Assembly (NCBI GenBank): GCA_947176475.1
Contig: CAMWQX010000035.1
Span: 1 to 8,191, forward strand
From: an uncultured Bacillota bacterium
GTDB lineage: Bacteria; Bacillota_I; Bacilli_A; RF39; UBA660
Reading direction: 5' to 3'
Length of the DNA stretch: 8,191 nucleotides
Below the pieces are notes generated by a model. The model searched no databases, was not told the origin of the DNA, and was given only the letters and a program-made list of their open reading frames with translations. This document shows positions 1 through 5,694 of the stretch, piece after piece. A program made the position numbers and the translations under genes. The stretch's first letter is position 1, and every line of letters begins with the position of its first letter.

Positions 1-26
1 AAAGCAATCTTTAAATAATGATATTT

Positions 27-1256
27 TTAATTTCTTTTATCAAGAATATCTTCAATGATAGATGGTATTTCATTCCAGTTAGATGTTTGATAACCTGAAT
101 AATCGGGGTTAAAACTTCCAAAGAGAATGGGAGTTACGCCAACTGTTTTGGCTTCTTCAATATTTTTTAGTTCATTATCAATTAATATATCAAATTTATG
201 ATATTTTAAAAATTCCTTTTTGGAACGAAATCCCAAGTTCATATAACTATAATTTATATCAAGGCTTTCAAAATGTTCTACTAGTTTCTTTTTTAAGGAA
301 GCATATTTTTCTAGGGGTCTTGCCGATAACAAATCAATTCTGAAGTTTTTGGATAATAGATTATTTAATACGACTGGAGCATTTTCCTTGGGCTTTCCAA
401 AAGCCATTCTTTCTCTATATTCTGACCAAAATTGGGCTATTATAGGATTTTCCCATGTGTATTCTTGATTGGGATTAATATGGGGATTTTCCTTTAAAAA
501 GATATTCCAATAATAATTTTCTAACTCTTTAGTGCATAGCAATGTATCATCAATATCGACTGCTATCTTTATTTTCTTATCATCTTCTAATTTGATTTGT
601 TTTAAGTTAATTAATTCTTTTTTTATAAATTTAACGGTTTCATCAATATATTTAGTAAAGTCGTCTAAGTCAAATACTTCAGATATTTCGATGGTATTAT
701 TTGGCATAATCTTGTTATTTATATAACTTAGGGTTCCATGAGGACCAAATAATCCTTTGATGTTTAGTTCATCTATTTCACAGGAAAAATTAGGTACATC
801 GGCAATTTCCGTTGGAAGTTTACCTAAATCATATAGCTTACATAGTTGTTTTTGGATTTTTAACTCTTCATAGTAGCTATACCAATCTTTATCTTCACGT
901 AAAGTTCCGTCTTTTAATTTTACTTTGCTTATACCATTATCTATAAAAAAATATTTAGGGTCAATATAGGTTTTCCAATATTGATCGGTTATAAGGTGAA
1001 GTAAGTAACCAAAATAGAAGGGATTAGTTAATTGGGCATAATACTTTAAATAAAATTCTTCGTAATTATTGGATTCTCCTTCTTTTATTCTAAAATCCCA
1101 AAAATGTGTTAAGTATTTATCTTTAACACCTGATTCTGTTTCAACATTTCGCCAACAATCGGGAGCAACAGTACCGATTCTTAATAATGTATCATCCATA
1201 TTATATTCTTTGTTGATTTCTCTAGCTATAGCTTCATGTATTCTTGCAGATGGCAT
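27..1256 (-). CDS. Fusion of zinc-dependent phospholipase C-like domain and HAD-family 5'-nucleotidase-like domain
   Basis: This 409-residue protein has two domains in one uninterrupted frame. Residues 1 to about 180 resemble cytoplasmic members of the zinc-dependent phospholipase C family (PF00882 type): an early His (H7), APDCW with D33, THF with H51, and a GYLLHLITDQYW segment carrying H87 and D91. These are plausible metal ligands. There is no signal peptide, so it is not a secreted lecithinase. After a charged linker (about 215-228), residues 229-405 form a HAD hydrolase like the 5'(3')-deoxyribonucleotidase group. Motif I is DIDDT (D234 nucleophile, D236 acid/base), motif II is S311 in LLSARP, the motif III Lys is probably K346 or K347, and motif IV is DILIDN (D356, D360). 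The start is supported by AAGGGAG just upstream. Family knowledge suggests phosphate-ester hydrolysis, possibly of nucleotides, by the C-terminal half. The substrate of the N-terminal half is unknown. The gene is divergent from the gene at 1416. Confidence 0.82.
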   Translation of the reverse strand: MPSARIHEAIAREINKEYNMDDTLLRIGTVAPDCWRNVETESGVKDKYLTHFWDFRIKEGESNNYEEFYLKYYAQLTNPFYFGYLLHLITDQYWKTYIDPKYFFIDNGISKVKLKDGTLREDKDWYSYYEELKIQKQLCKLYDLGKLPTEIADVPNFSCEIDELNIKGLFGPHGTLSYINNKIMPNNTIEISEVFDLDDFTKYIDETVKFIKKELINLKQIKLEDDKKIKIAVDIDDTLLCTKELENYYWNIFLKENPHINPNQEYTWENPIIAQFWSEYRERMAFGKPKENAPVVLNNLLSKNFRIDLLSARPLEKYASLKKKLVEHFESLDINYSYMNLGFRSKKEFLKYHKFDILIDNELKNIEEAKTVGVTPILFGSFNPDYSGYQTSNWNEIPSIIEDILDKRN

Positions 1257-1269
1257 AATATTTCTCCCT

Positions 1270-1297
1270 TCTATAATTGAAGTTATCGTTTTTTCAA
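1270..1297 (-). promoter_or_regulatory. Candidate sigma-A-type promoter for the fusion gene
   Basis: Read on the minus strand, TTGAAA (1292-1297) is followed after 16 bases by TATAGA (1270-1275). This lies just upstream of the AAGGGAG ribosome binding site of the fusion gene. The match is good for a -35 and moderate for a -10. The leader would be very short. Confidence 0.45.
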
Positions 1298-1301
1298 TTA
1301 T
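1273..1301. promoter_or_regulatory. 9-bp inverted repeat overlapping the promoter of the phospholipase-like/HAD gene
   Basis: A perfect 9-bp inverted repeat, ATAATTGAA (1273-1281) and TTCAATTAT (1293-1301), is separated by 11 bases. It overlaps both elements of the candidate minus-strand promoter for the fusion gene, so it could be an operator for a dimeric repressor. In DNA this AT-rich, a chance repeat is possible. No regulator gene is visible in the window. Confidence 0.35.
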
Positions 1302-1356
1302 TATTAGGTTAATTATATCATTTTTTAGTTGTTAATAGTAGATTGTAAAGTATATA

Positions 1357-1385
1357 TTGACAAGTGAATAGAAATAGGTTAAAGT
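1357..1385 (+). promoter_or_regulatory. Promoter of the unknown gene at 1416
   Basis: A consensus -35 box, TTGACA (1357-1362), is followed after 17 bases by TAAAGT (1380-1385), which matches the -10 consensus at four of six positions. Transcription would start near 1392, leaving a short leader that contains the AAGGGGG ribosome binding site at 1401-1407. Confidence 0.55.
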
Positions 1386-1396
1386 AAGCATTACTT
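1382..1396. promoter_or_regulatory. Hyphenated palindrome at the -10/start region of the 1416 promoter
   Basis: AAGTAA (1382-1387) and TTACTT (1391-1396) form a perfect 6-bp inverted repeat around GCA. It overlaps the -10 box and expected transcription start, which is a typical operator position. The arms are short and AT-rich, so this is only a candidate. Confidence 0.3.
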
Positions 1397-1415
1397 AGCA
1401 AAGGGGGAAAATTGT

Positions 1416-2342
1416 ATGCAAAATAGAGAAAAAATTGAGAAAGCTATTGATATGCTACTTGTTAATGCTGAGTTTAATGAGTTTTTTATCAATGATATTG
1501 AAAAGAATGATGATCATTATTTTGGGGATTTAGGAGATCATAGACAAAGCTATCAATTTTACGTTGAAAGAGGTTTTGTTAAAGGTAAAAAGGAAAAAAT
1601 GATTGTGGTTGGAAAAAATAGAGAAGGAAAACAGTCTTTTTCAATGATTATTGAAGATTTTTCTGATGGAAAAAGGGAAGAACTAACGGAGGATAAGATA
1701 TTATCTGATGAAGCGTTAGCAGAAGAGTTTTTACAATATTTATTAGGGAAGTTAGATAGTTGTCATTTTAAATATGAAGATATTGAATCAGGAAAGGTGT
1801 TATCTTTACAACCAGAGGGTTCAGATGTTGCTTTACATATTGAAGAATATTTGTTAAAATTAGCGGATATGTTAAGTAAGGGACTTCATTCGAAAGCTTA
1901 TACGCGAATAACTTGTGGTGGTTCAGGAGAATATCCAATGGTAATCGAATTTTCGCAGTTTGGTGGTAAGGCCTGTTTTAATTTTAGATTCAAAAATTCT
2001 CTTTTCCCAGGAGGAGAAGAAGTAAAAGAAGTAAGTGTTGATAATGCACTTAGTGCGATAGCACCAGAAGTTATAGAAGCTCATGAACTAGAATTTCCGA
2101 TTTCAAAACCTGCTCAACATGTTTTAAGAGGATTGTTAAAATTAGATTTACCACAGAAATTAAAGGGATTTACTGATGGGTTAAATAGTGCAGCTACTTT
2201 CGAAGATGTTGCAAGTGTTATTCAATTTAGAGCTAATCGTTTAGATATTAGTGAAGCAAGAATTATGCAAATGAATGAACAACTTGGAGATCATGGGGTT
2301 GTTATAAAGAAAGAAGAACCTCAATTGAAAAAATCTAGTTAA
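1416..2342 (+). CDS. Hypothetical soluble protein, unknown family (308 aa)
   Basis: I do not recognise this protein. The start ATG has a strong AAGGGGG site eight bases upstream. The 308 residues contain no signal peptide or membrane segment, so it should be cytoplasmic. The N-terminal part is predicted helical and acidic. The middle has short strand-like segments (around residues 55-85 and 165-195, the latter with a CGGSG turn). A helix-rich C-terminal region (about 215-290) follows, and the protein ends in a short Lys/Glu-rich tail containing KKEEPQLKK. The gene is monocistronic: it has its own promoter with a possible operator and ends at a strong terminator. It is divergent from the phospholipase-like/HAD gene and convergent with the radical SAM operon, so its neighbours give little functional hint. 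The reading frame is long and clean and the ribosome binding site is good, so it is real; the function is open. Confidence 0.85.
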   Translation: MQNREKIEKAIDMLLVNAEFNEFFINDIEKNDDHYFGDLGDHRQSYQFYVERGFVKGKKEKMIVVGKNREGKQSFSMIIEDFSDGKREELTEDKILSDEALAEEFLQYLLGKLDSCHFKYEDIESGKVLSLQPEGSDVALHIEEYLLKLADMLSKGLHSKAYTRITCGGSGEYPMVIEFSQFGGKACFNFRFKNSLFPGGEEVKEVSVDNALSAIAPEVIEAHELEFPISKPAQHVLRGLLKLDLPQKLKGFTDGLNSAATFEDVASVIQFRANRLDISEARIMQMNEQLGDHGVVIKKEEPQLKKSS

Positions 2343-2347
2343 TATAA

Positions 2348-2382
2348 AAAACTACTTTCAATATTAAGATGAAAGTAGTTTT
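2348..2382. terminator. Bidirectional intrinsic terminator between convergent genes
   Basis: A perfect 13-bp stem (AAAACTACTTTCA, 2348-2360, with its complement at 2370-2382) encloses a 9-base loop. It is flanked by T-rich sequence on the plus strand (TTATTTTGG) and an A-run on the other side that becomes a T-run on the minus strand. It sits between the stop codons of the gene ending at 2342 and the radical SAM gene ending at 2402, so it can serve both. Confidence 0.88.
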
Positions 2383-2401
2383 ATTTTGGTAGTTTAATTT
2401 C

Positions 2402-3214
2402 TTATCTATTATAATTCCAATACTTTTTTAATGATTTATTGGCAAGTCTTTCAAATTTTTTAGGCTTTAATAATAACTCACCACGGCTAAGCATGGCTTC
2501 TTCAATGGAATTTGAAACATTACCATAATTATATAAGGTTTCTTGATGTTCAATGGAGGCATCGCATTCTGTAATAAGGCCATTCGGATTGACGGTAACT
2601 ACGGGTCCAATCATGCAAATACCATTTTCTCTATCAAATTTTTGGTGTTCATTAGCATATGTTATAAATGTCTTGGTTGGTCTTAAAGGAATAGTTAACT
2701 TCTCATCTAAATTAGTAGCATTACCTTCTCTAAATAATTTTTTAGTAGATTTTCTATAGCCATAATAATATTTGCTCTCTTGATATTTTCTAAAATTATC
2801 AAAAAATTCCTTTTTGATGCCCAATTTAGTTATTTCATCTAAATGATATTGATCTAAAGAAATAGCAAAAAAGGCATTGATGGTATGCTCATCTATATAG
2901 TTACTTATTTCATCTAATAGTTTTAGGAGTTTTTCCGAGTAGATAGTACCATTTATTGTAATGGTAAACATATCTATTAATATATGATTCTCGATTATAT
3001 AAGTAATGATATTTTCCAAGATATCTAAAACAAGAGTAGGCTCGCCGCCATTAATAGCAAGATTACCAATGGAATATATTTGATTTAATGTTGATTCTAT
3101 TACACTATCAGACATACTGACATTATTTTTGCATCCTCTTAGGCATTGAGCACAATCTAAGTTGCATTTATTAGTAATAATCATTGATAAGTTTTGGATA
3201 TATAATTTATTCAT
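2402..3214 (-). CDS. Radical SAM protein, uncharacterised family
   Basis: This 270-residue protein carries the radical SAM signature CNLDCAQC (C17, C21, C24), which binds the [4Fe-4S] cluster that cleaves S-adenosylmethionine. An extra Cys, C28, follows closely. INGGEPT (GGEP at 56-59) is the SAM-binding motif after the second strand. The C-terminal part has C200 and then VNPNGLITECDAS with C217 and a YGNV segment, which looks like a shortened SPASM/twitch region with too few Cys to bind a full second cluster. The frame extends 36 bases further upstream to 3250, but that start lacks a ribosome binding site. The ATG at 3214 follows AAGGAGAGCTT and is preferred. It is the second gene of an operon, 50 bases after the transglutaminase-like gene. 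The family resembles uncharacterised radical SAM proteins of gut Firmicutes. The substrate is unknown; peptide or protein modification is an inference. Confidence 0.88.
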   Translation of the reverse strand: MNKLYIQNLSMIITNKCNLDCAQCLRGCKNNVSMSDSVIESTLNQIYSIGNLAINGGEPTLVLDILENIITYIIENHILIDMFTITINGTIYSEKLLKLLDEISNYIDEHTINAFFAISLDQYHLDEITKLGIKKEFFDNFRKYQESKYYYGYRKSTKKLFREGNATNLDEKLTIPLRPTKTFITYANEHQKFDRENGICMIGPVVTVNPNGLITECDASIEHQETLYNYGNVSNSIEEAMLSRGELLLKPKKFERLANKSLKKYWNYNR

Positions 3215-3230
3215 AAGCTCTCCTTGTTTA
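3215..3230 (-). promoter_or_regulatory. Ribosome binding site that fixes the start of the radical SAM gene
   Basis: On the minus strand, AAGGAG stands five bases before the ATG at 3214. The longer in-frame start at 3250 is preceded only by AT-rich sequence with no purine block. The 12 extra residues it would add should therefore be dropped. Confidence 0.8.
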
Positions 3231-3264
3231 AACATATATTGATATAGCATTTAGTTTTTGTGAG

Positions 3265-4506
3265 TTAAGCGCTGTTTTTTTCTTTATAAGATTTAGCAAG
3301 TGATATTAATCTTTCTCCATCATCTTTCATTTTAGGAGTATCAATATTTTTGACGGATAATCTATACATGATAGATTCATTATTGCCGATTTGTTTGCCA
3401 GCTATGTAGTCTTTAAAATGGGTGAAATTACATCCAATACGTCTTAAGATGTTTTCGGTTTCTTCTTTAGAATAGACATTATCTTTTCTAACAAACTTGT
3501 AATATAAATCGGCGGGTACAATTATTCTTAAAGCAGGATCATAAACAATACCATCTTTTTCTAACCATGAATGTTGATAAAAATGATCAGTTGTGATATT
3601 AAATCCATTATTTTGATAAGGAATGCCACCTTGAACTAATTTAAAATCCCCATCAAATAGGTTAAACATTATGGATAGAATATAGCAGTTACCTAAAGTA
3701 TTAGTATAATAATTGTAATTAAGGTTATATTCTTTAGCTAATAGTTCAGAAATAGCCTTGGCGATAGGTTCAATGGTATTCAAAATACTTTCATCAATTG
3801 AGGGATGAACAGCAATGTTAGCACTTTTTAAGAAACTTTTTCGCTTTTGGGTAAGTACTTGTCTTAGTTCAATAAAATTGTCTAACATAATGTAATCTTT
3901 TATATGTTTTATGCGTTCCTCATCAAGGGAAATTTCTTGATTAATATTTTGCTGAAATTGTTCGAGAAGTTTAGTTATGAAGTTATGAGAAAAGGAAGAA
4001 TTCTTTTTAGAATGATGTTTTTTTAATAAACTTTTTTCATAAAATTTATATAAATTATTTTGTTCTGTTAATATATTGGATATTTCTTCTTTCTTAATTA
4101 CTTTTAATTGTTTAAAATTTTTTAAATAGTTATCTTCTGTAGTAATAACAGCAAGGGAAGGATCATAAATGATATTTTTTTGTTTTAGCCAAAAGTGTGG
4201 AAGTCCAGTATTTAAATCAATTCCTTTTATGATGTCCCAGTCACCACTTATAGAGGCAAAGATAAATGCTAAAAGTTCACTTTTGGGATATAAGTTTTCA
4301 TTATAATCATAGCGGCAGAATTTTATATCGGTTTTATCAGGAGTCATATCTATTTCGGGCATTAAATCGATGTCATCTTCTAGCTTATTTAGGATATCTC
4401 TTGCGGCATAGGCATCAGGATGAATTAATAATTTAAAGTTTTCATATGTATATAGATATTTTTCGGTATGACCAGTTAATGAATATCGAAGTTTACTTAA
4501 ATTCAT
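3265..4506 (-). CDS. Tandem transglutaminase-like (papain-fold) protein with one degenerate domain
   Basis: The 413 residues contain an internal duplication. Repeat 1 covers roughly residues 27-160 and repeat 2 about 231-370, joined by a charged helical linker with a KKHHSKKNSS stretch. The second copy shows a complete Cys-His-Asp set in transglutaminase-like spacing: GNCYILS (C274), QHSWLEKDG (H312) and VYDPAL (D323). The first copy aligns with few changes but has S76 where C274 stands, and it keeps H104 (PHFWL) and D115 (IYDPSL). Both copies also share an HP dipeptide near their start, a GDW/GDF turn and a KEE...NIL segment at their end. There is no signal peptide or membrane segment, so it should be cytoplasmic. 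The H-x-W-x-E/K...DP pattern also recalls the lasso-peptide B2 leader peptidase fold, but that is resemblance only. Start: AGAGGGAA upstream. It is the first gene of the operon with the radical SAM gene. Peptidase, transferase or deamidase activity is possible; none is proven. Confidence 0.75.
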   Translation of the reverse strand: MNLSKLRYSLTGHTEKYLYTYENFKLLIHPDAYAARDILNKLEDDIDLMPEIDMTPDKTDIKFCRYDYNENLYPKSELLAFIFASISGDWDIIKGIDLNTGLPHFWLKQKNIIYDPSLAVITTEDNYLKNFKQLKVIKKEEISNILTEQNNLYKFYEKSLLKKHHSKKNSSFSHNFITKLLEQFQQNINQEISLDEERIKHIKDYIMLDNFIELRQVLTQKRKSFLKSANIAVHPSIDESILNTIEPIAKAISELLAKEYNLNYNYYTNTLGNCYILSIMFNLFDGDFKLVQGGIPYQNNGFNITTDHFYQHSWLEKDGIVYDPALRIIVPADLYYKFVRKDNVYSKEETENILRRIGCNFTHFKDYIAGKQIGNNESIMYRLSVKNIDTPKMKDDGERLISLAKSYKEKNSA

Positions 4507-4530
4507 AATAATTCCCTCTTAATGGCGTTT

Positions 4531-4539
4531 ATTATAGCA
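4531..4539 (-). promoter_or_regulatory. Extended -10 promoter of the transglutaminase-like/radical SAM operon
   Basis: On the minus strand the sequence reads TGCTATAAT, a perfect extended -10. It ends 24 bases before the start codon at 4506, with the AGAGGGAA ribosome binding site between. The -35 region is weak, as is common for extended -10 promoters. No other promoter is evident before the radical SAM gene, so the two genes are probably co-transcribed. Confidence 0.6.
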
Positions 4540-4594
4540 TATATTTGATTAAATATATATAGTAAAAATAAGTGATGACTTTGAAATCAATATT

Positions 4595-4603
4595 TGCTAA
4601 AAT
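4595..4603 (+). promoter_or_regulatory. Candidate extended -10 promoter for the unknown gene at 4633
   Basis: TGCTAAAAT matches the extended -10 consensus except for one base of the hexamer. A TTGAAA (4581-4586) lies too close to act as its -35. Transcription would begin near 4610, leaving a short leader with GGAGGT at 4617-4622. It is divergent from the operon promoter, about 60 bases away. Confidence 0.4.
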
Positions 4604-4632
4604 AAGTAGTAAATGTGGAGGTTGTACGGAAA

Positions 4633-5568
4633 ATGAAAGTAACAGAAATAGAACATAATATAGAGCATGAACAAAAATTAATAGATTTATTAGGATATAA
4701 ATTAGTTGGACCAGATAATTCAAATCGTTGGATAATAACGGATGAAAATGACATTCAAGTAGGTTATATTCAATATAAGAAAATGCACAATAAAAATATA
4801 AAAAGAGGATATCCGACTACTTATGGGTATTATACTGTAATAGAAAGTTCCAAAATTTCTTATGAGGATACAAGAAAGGTAAGTAATGTTGAAAGTATTG
4901 CAGATATTTATGAAAAGTTTTCTTATTCTTTTAAATTAAAAAATGAAGATGGAGAGGTTTTTGCAGTTCGTCTTTGTATGAATGAATTGCCAATTTTAAA
5001 TATATCAAATAGAAAAGTAGGATTTATTGAGTTTAAAGTTAGTCCCGATGGATTATATTTAAATTTTCAAAGTCAGACAGAAAAGTTTAATATTGAAGAG
5101 TTTATTATCTTTAAAAATTCTTCGGAAAGTGATTTAGCTTATGAAAAGGAATATGTGTATCAGATAAGAAATTGTAATAAAAAAAGAAAATTACTTGATG
5201 AAAATCTTACGGGAACAGTAATTCGGGAAATTAGTGGATCTTGGAATGAATTCTATCAAGAACCAAATAAACTTCAATTAGTAACAAAAACATGGGTTCA
5301 TGGCAATCTAATTTTATGCAGAGAGAATGAAGTTGAAGGAACTGTTGAAGAAATGGTTATTAAACATGAGATGGGATTAGATGCTTTTAATCATTTTAGA
5401 TTTTTAATAAATCAAATATTACCATTTAAACAAGAGGTACTTTCATCTATGCTAAGTGATGAAGTTGTTGAAAAATATGGATTATCAGTATTTGTTCCCG
5501 ATTTAGTTAAGGAAAAAGCACCATCTTTGGTCAAGAAAAAGGAAGAAGAAAAGAAGGACAATGCTTAA
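4633..5568 (+). CDS. Hypothetical soluble protein with Lys/Glu-rich C-terminal tail (311 aa)
   Basis: I do not recognise this protein. The frame is open from a GTG at 4615, but GGAGGT at 4617-4622 lies ten bases before the ATG at 4633 and would be its ribosome binding site, so 4633 is the better start. The protein has 311 residues with no signal peptide or membrane segment. The N-terminal half alternates strand-like segments typical of an alpha/beta or beta-rich fold, with a WIITDEND...GYIQY hairpin-like stretch near residues 36-52. Around residues 245-280 is a helical region (GLDAFNHFRFLINQ). The last 20 residues (292-311) are rich in Lys and Glu, ending KKKEEEKKDNA, and are probably disordered. 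The gene is divergent from the transglutaminase-like operon and may share its regulatory region, but shared function is not shown. A terminator follows directly, so it is transcribed alone. Confidence 0.83.
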   Translation: MKVTEIEHNIEHEQKLIDLLGYKLVGPDNSNRWIITDENDIQVGYIQYKKMHNKNIKRGYPTTYGYYTVIESSKISYEDTRKVSNVESIADIYEKFSYSFKLKNEDGEVFAVRLCMNELPILNISNRKVGFIEFKVSPDGLYLNFQSQTEKFNIEEFIIFKNSSESDLAYEKEYVYQIRNCNKKRKLLDENLTGTVIREISGSWNEFYQEPNKLQLVTKTWVHGNLILCRENEVEGTVEEMVIKHEMGLDAFNHFRFLINQILPFKQEVLSSMLSDEVVEKYGLSVFVPDLVKEKAPSLVKKKEEEKKDNA

Positions 5569-5587
5569 GATCTATAAATTTAAAATG

Positions 5588-5617
5588 AAAACTCAAACTT
5601 ATGATGGTTTGAGTTTT
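5588..5617 (+). terminator. Intrinsic terminator after the unknown gene at 4633
   Basis: A perfect 11-bp stem, AAAACTCAAAC (5588-5598) with its complement at 5607-5617, encloses an 8-base loop. The 3' arm ends in TTTT, followed by ATAATG, so the T-tract is short and largely inside the stem. It lies 20 bases after the stop codon. Confidence 0.75.
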
Positions 5618-5654
5618 ATAATGTAAAAAAATTTAAAATGTGAGAATAAAATGT

Positions 5655-5664
5655 AAAGATCTTT
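5655..5664. repeat. 10-bp palindrome in the leader of the surface-protein gene
   Basis: AAAGATCTTT is a perfect palindrome 30 bases upstream of the start codon at 5695. I could not identify a convincing promoter in this 126-base gap, so its relation to transcription is unclear. It may be a protein binding site or chance. Confidence 0.3.
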
Positions 5665-5694
5665 CATAAATTGAAGTAAGTAAAGAGGGAGAAA

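Noticed and set aside
532..726. Plus-strand open frame of 64 codons opposite the phospholipase-like/HAD gene
   Set aside because: It lies fully inside a well-supported gene on the other strand, has no ribosome binding site, and its hydrophobic composition is what the complement of an AT-rich Lys/Asp-rich gene gives.
1069..1335. Plus-strand open frame of 88 codons covering the start of the fusion gene
   Set aside because: It is antisense to a supported coding region and to its promoter, with no ribosome binding site and no recognisable domain.
2553..2759. Plus-strand open frame of 68 codons opposite the radical SAM gene
   Set aside because: It is antisense to the conserved C-terminal region of the radical SAM protein and has no start signals.
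2402..4506. Lasso-peptide biosynthesis locus (B2-like peptidase with tailoring enzyme)
   Set aside because: The Cys/His/Asp pattern recalls B2 proteins, but there is no asparagine-synthetase-like cyclase, no B1/RRE protein, no transporter and no precursor in the window. Only the more general peptide-modification idea is kept.
4615..4632. GTG at 4615 as the start of the unknown gene
   Set aside because: This GTG overlaps GGAGGT, which is better read as the ribosome binding site of the ATG at 4633, and nothing resembling a binding site precedes the GTG.
4532..4723. Hydrophobic 63-codon minus-strand frame, considered as a small membrane protein or peptide precursor of the operon
   Set aside because: It overlaps the start of the gene at 4633 and the promoter of the operon and lacks a ribosome binding site. 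Its Leu/Ile/Tyr richness is the complement of AT-rich coding sequence.
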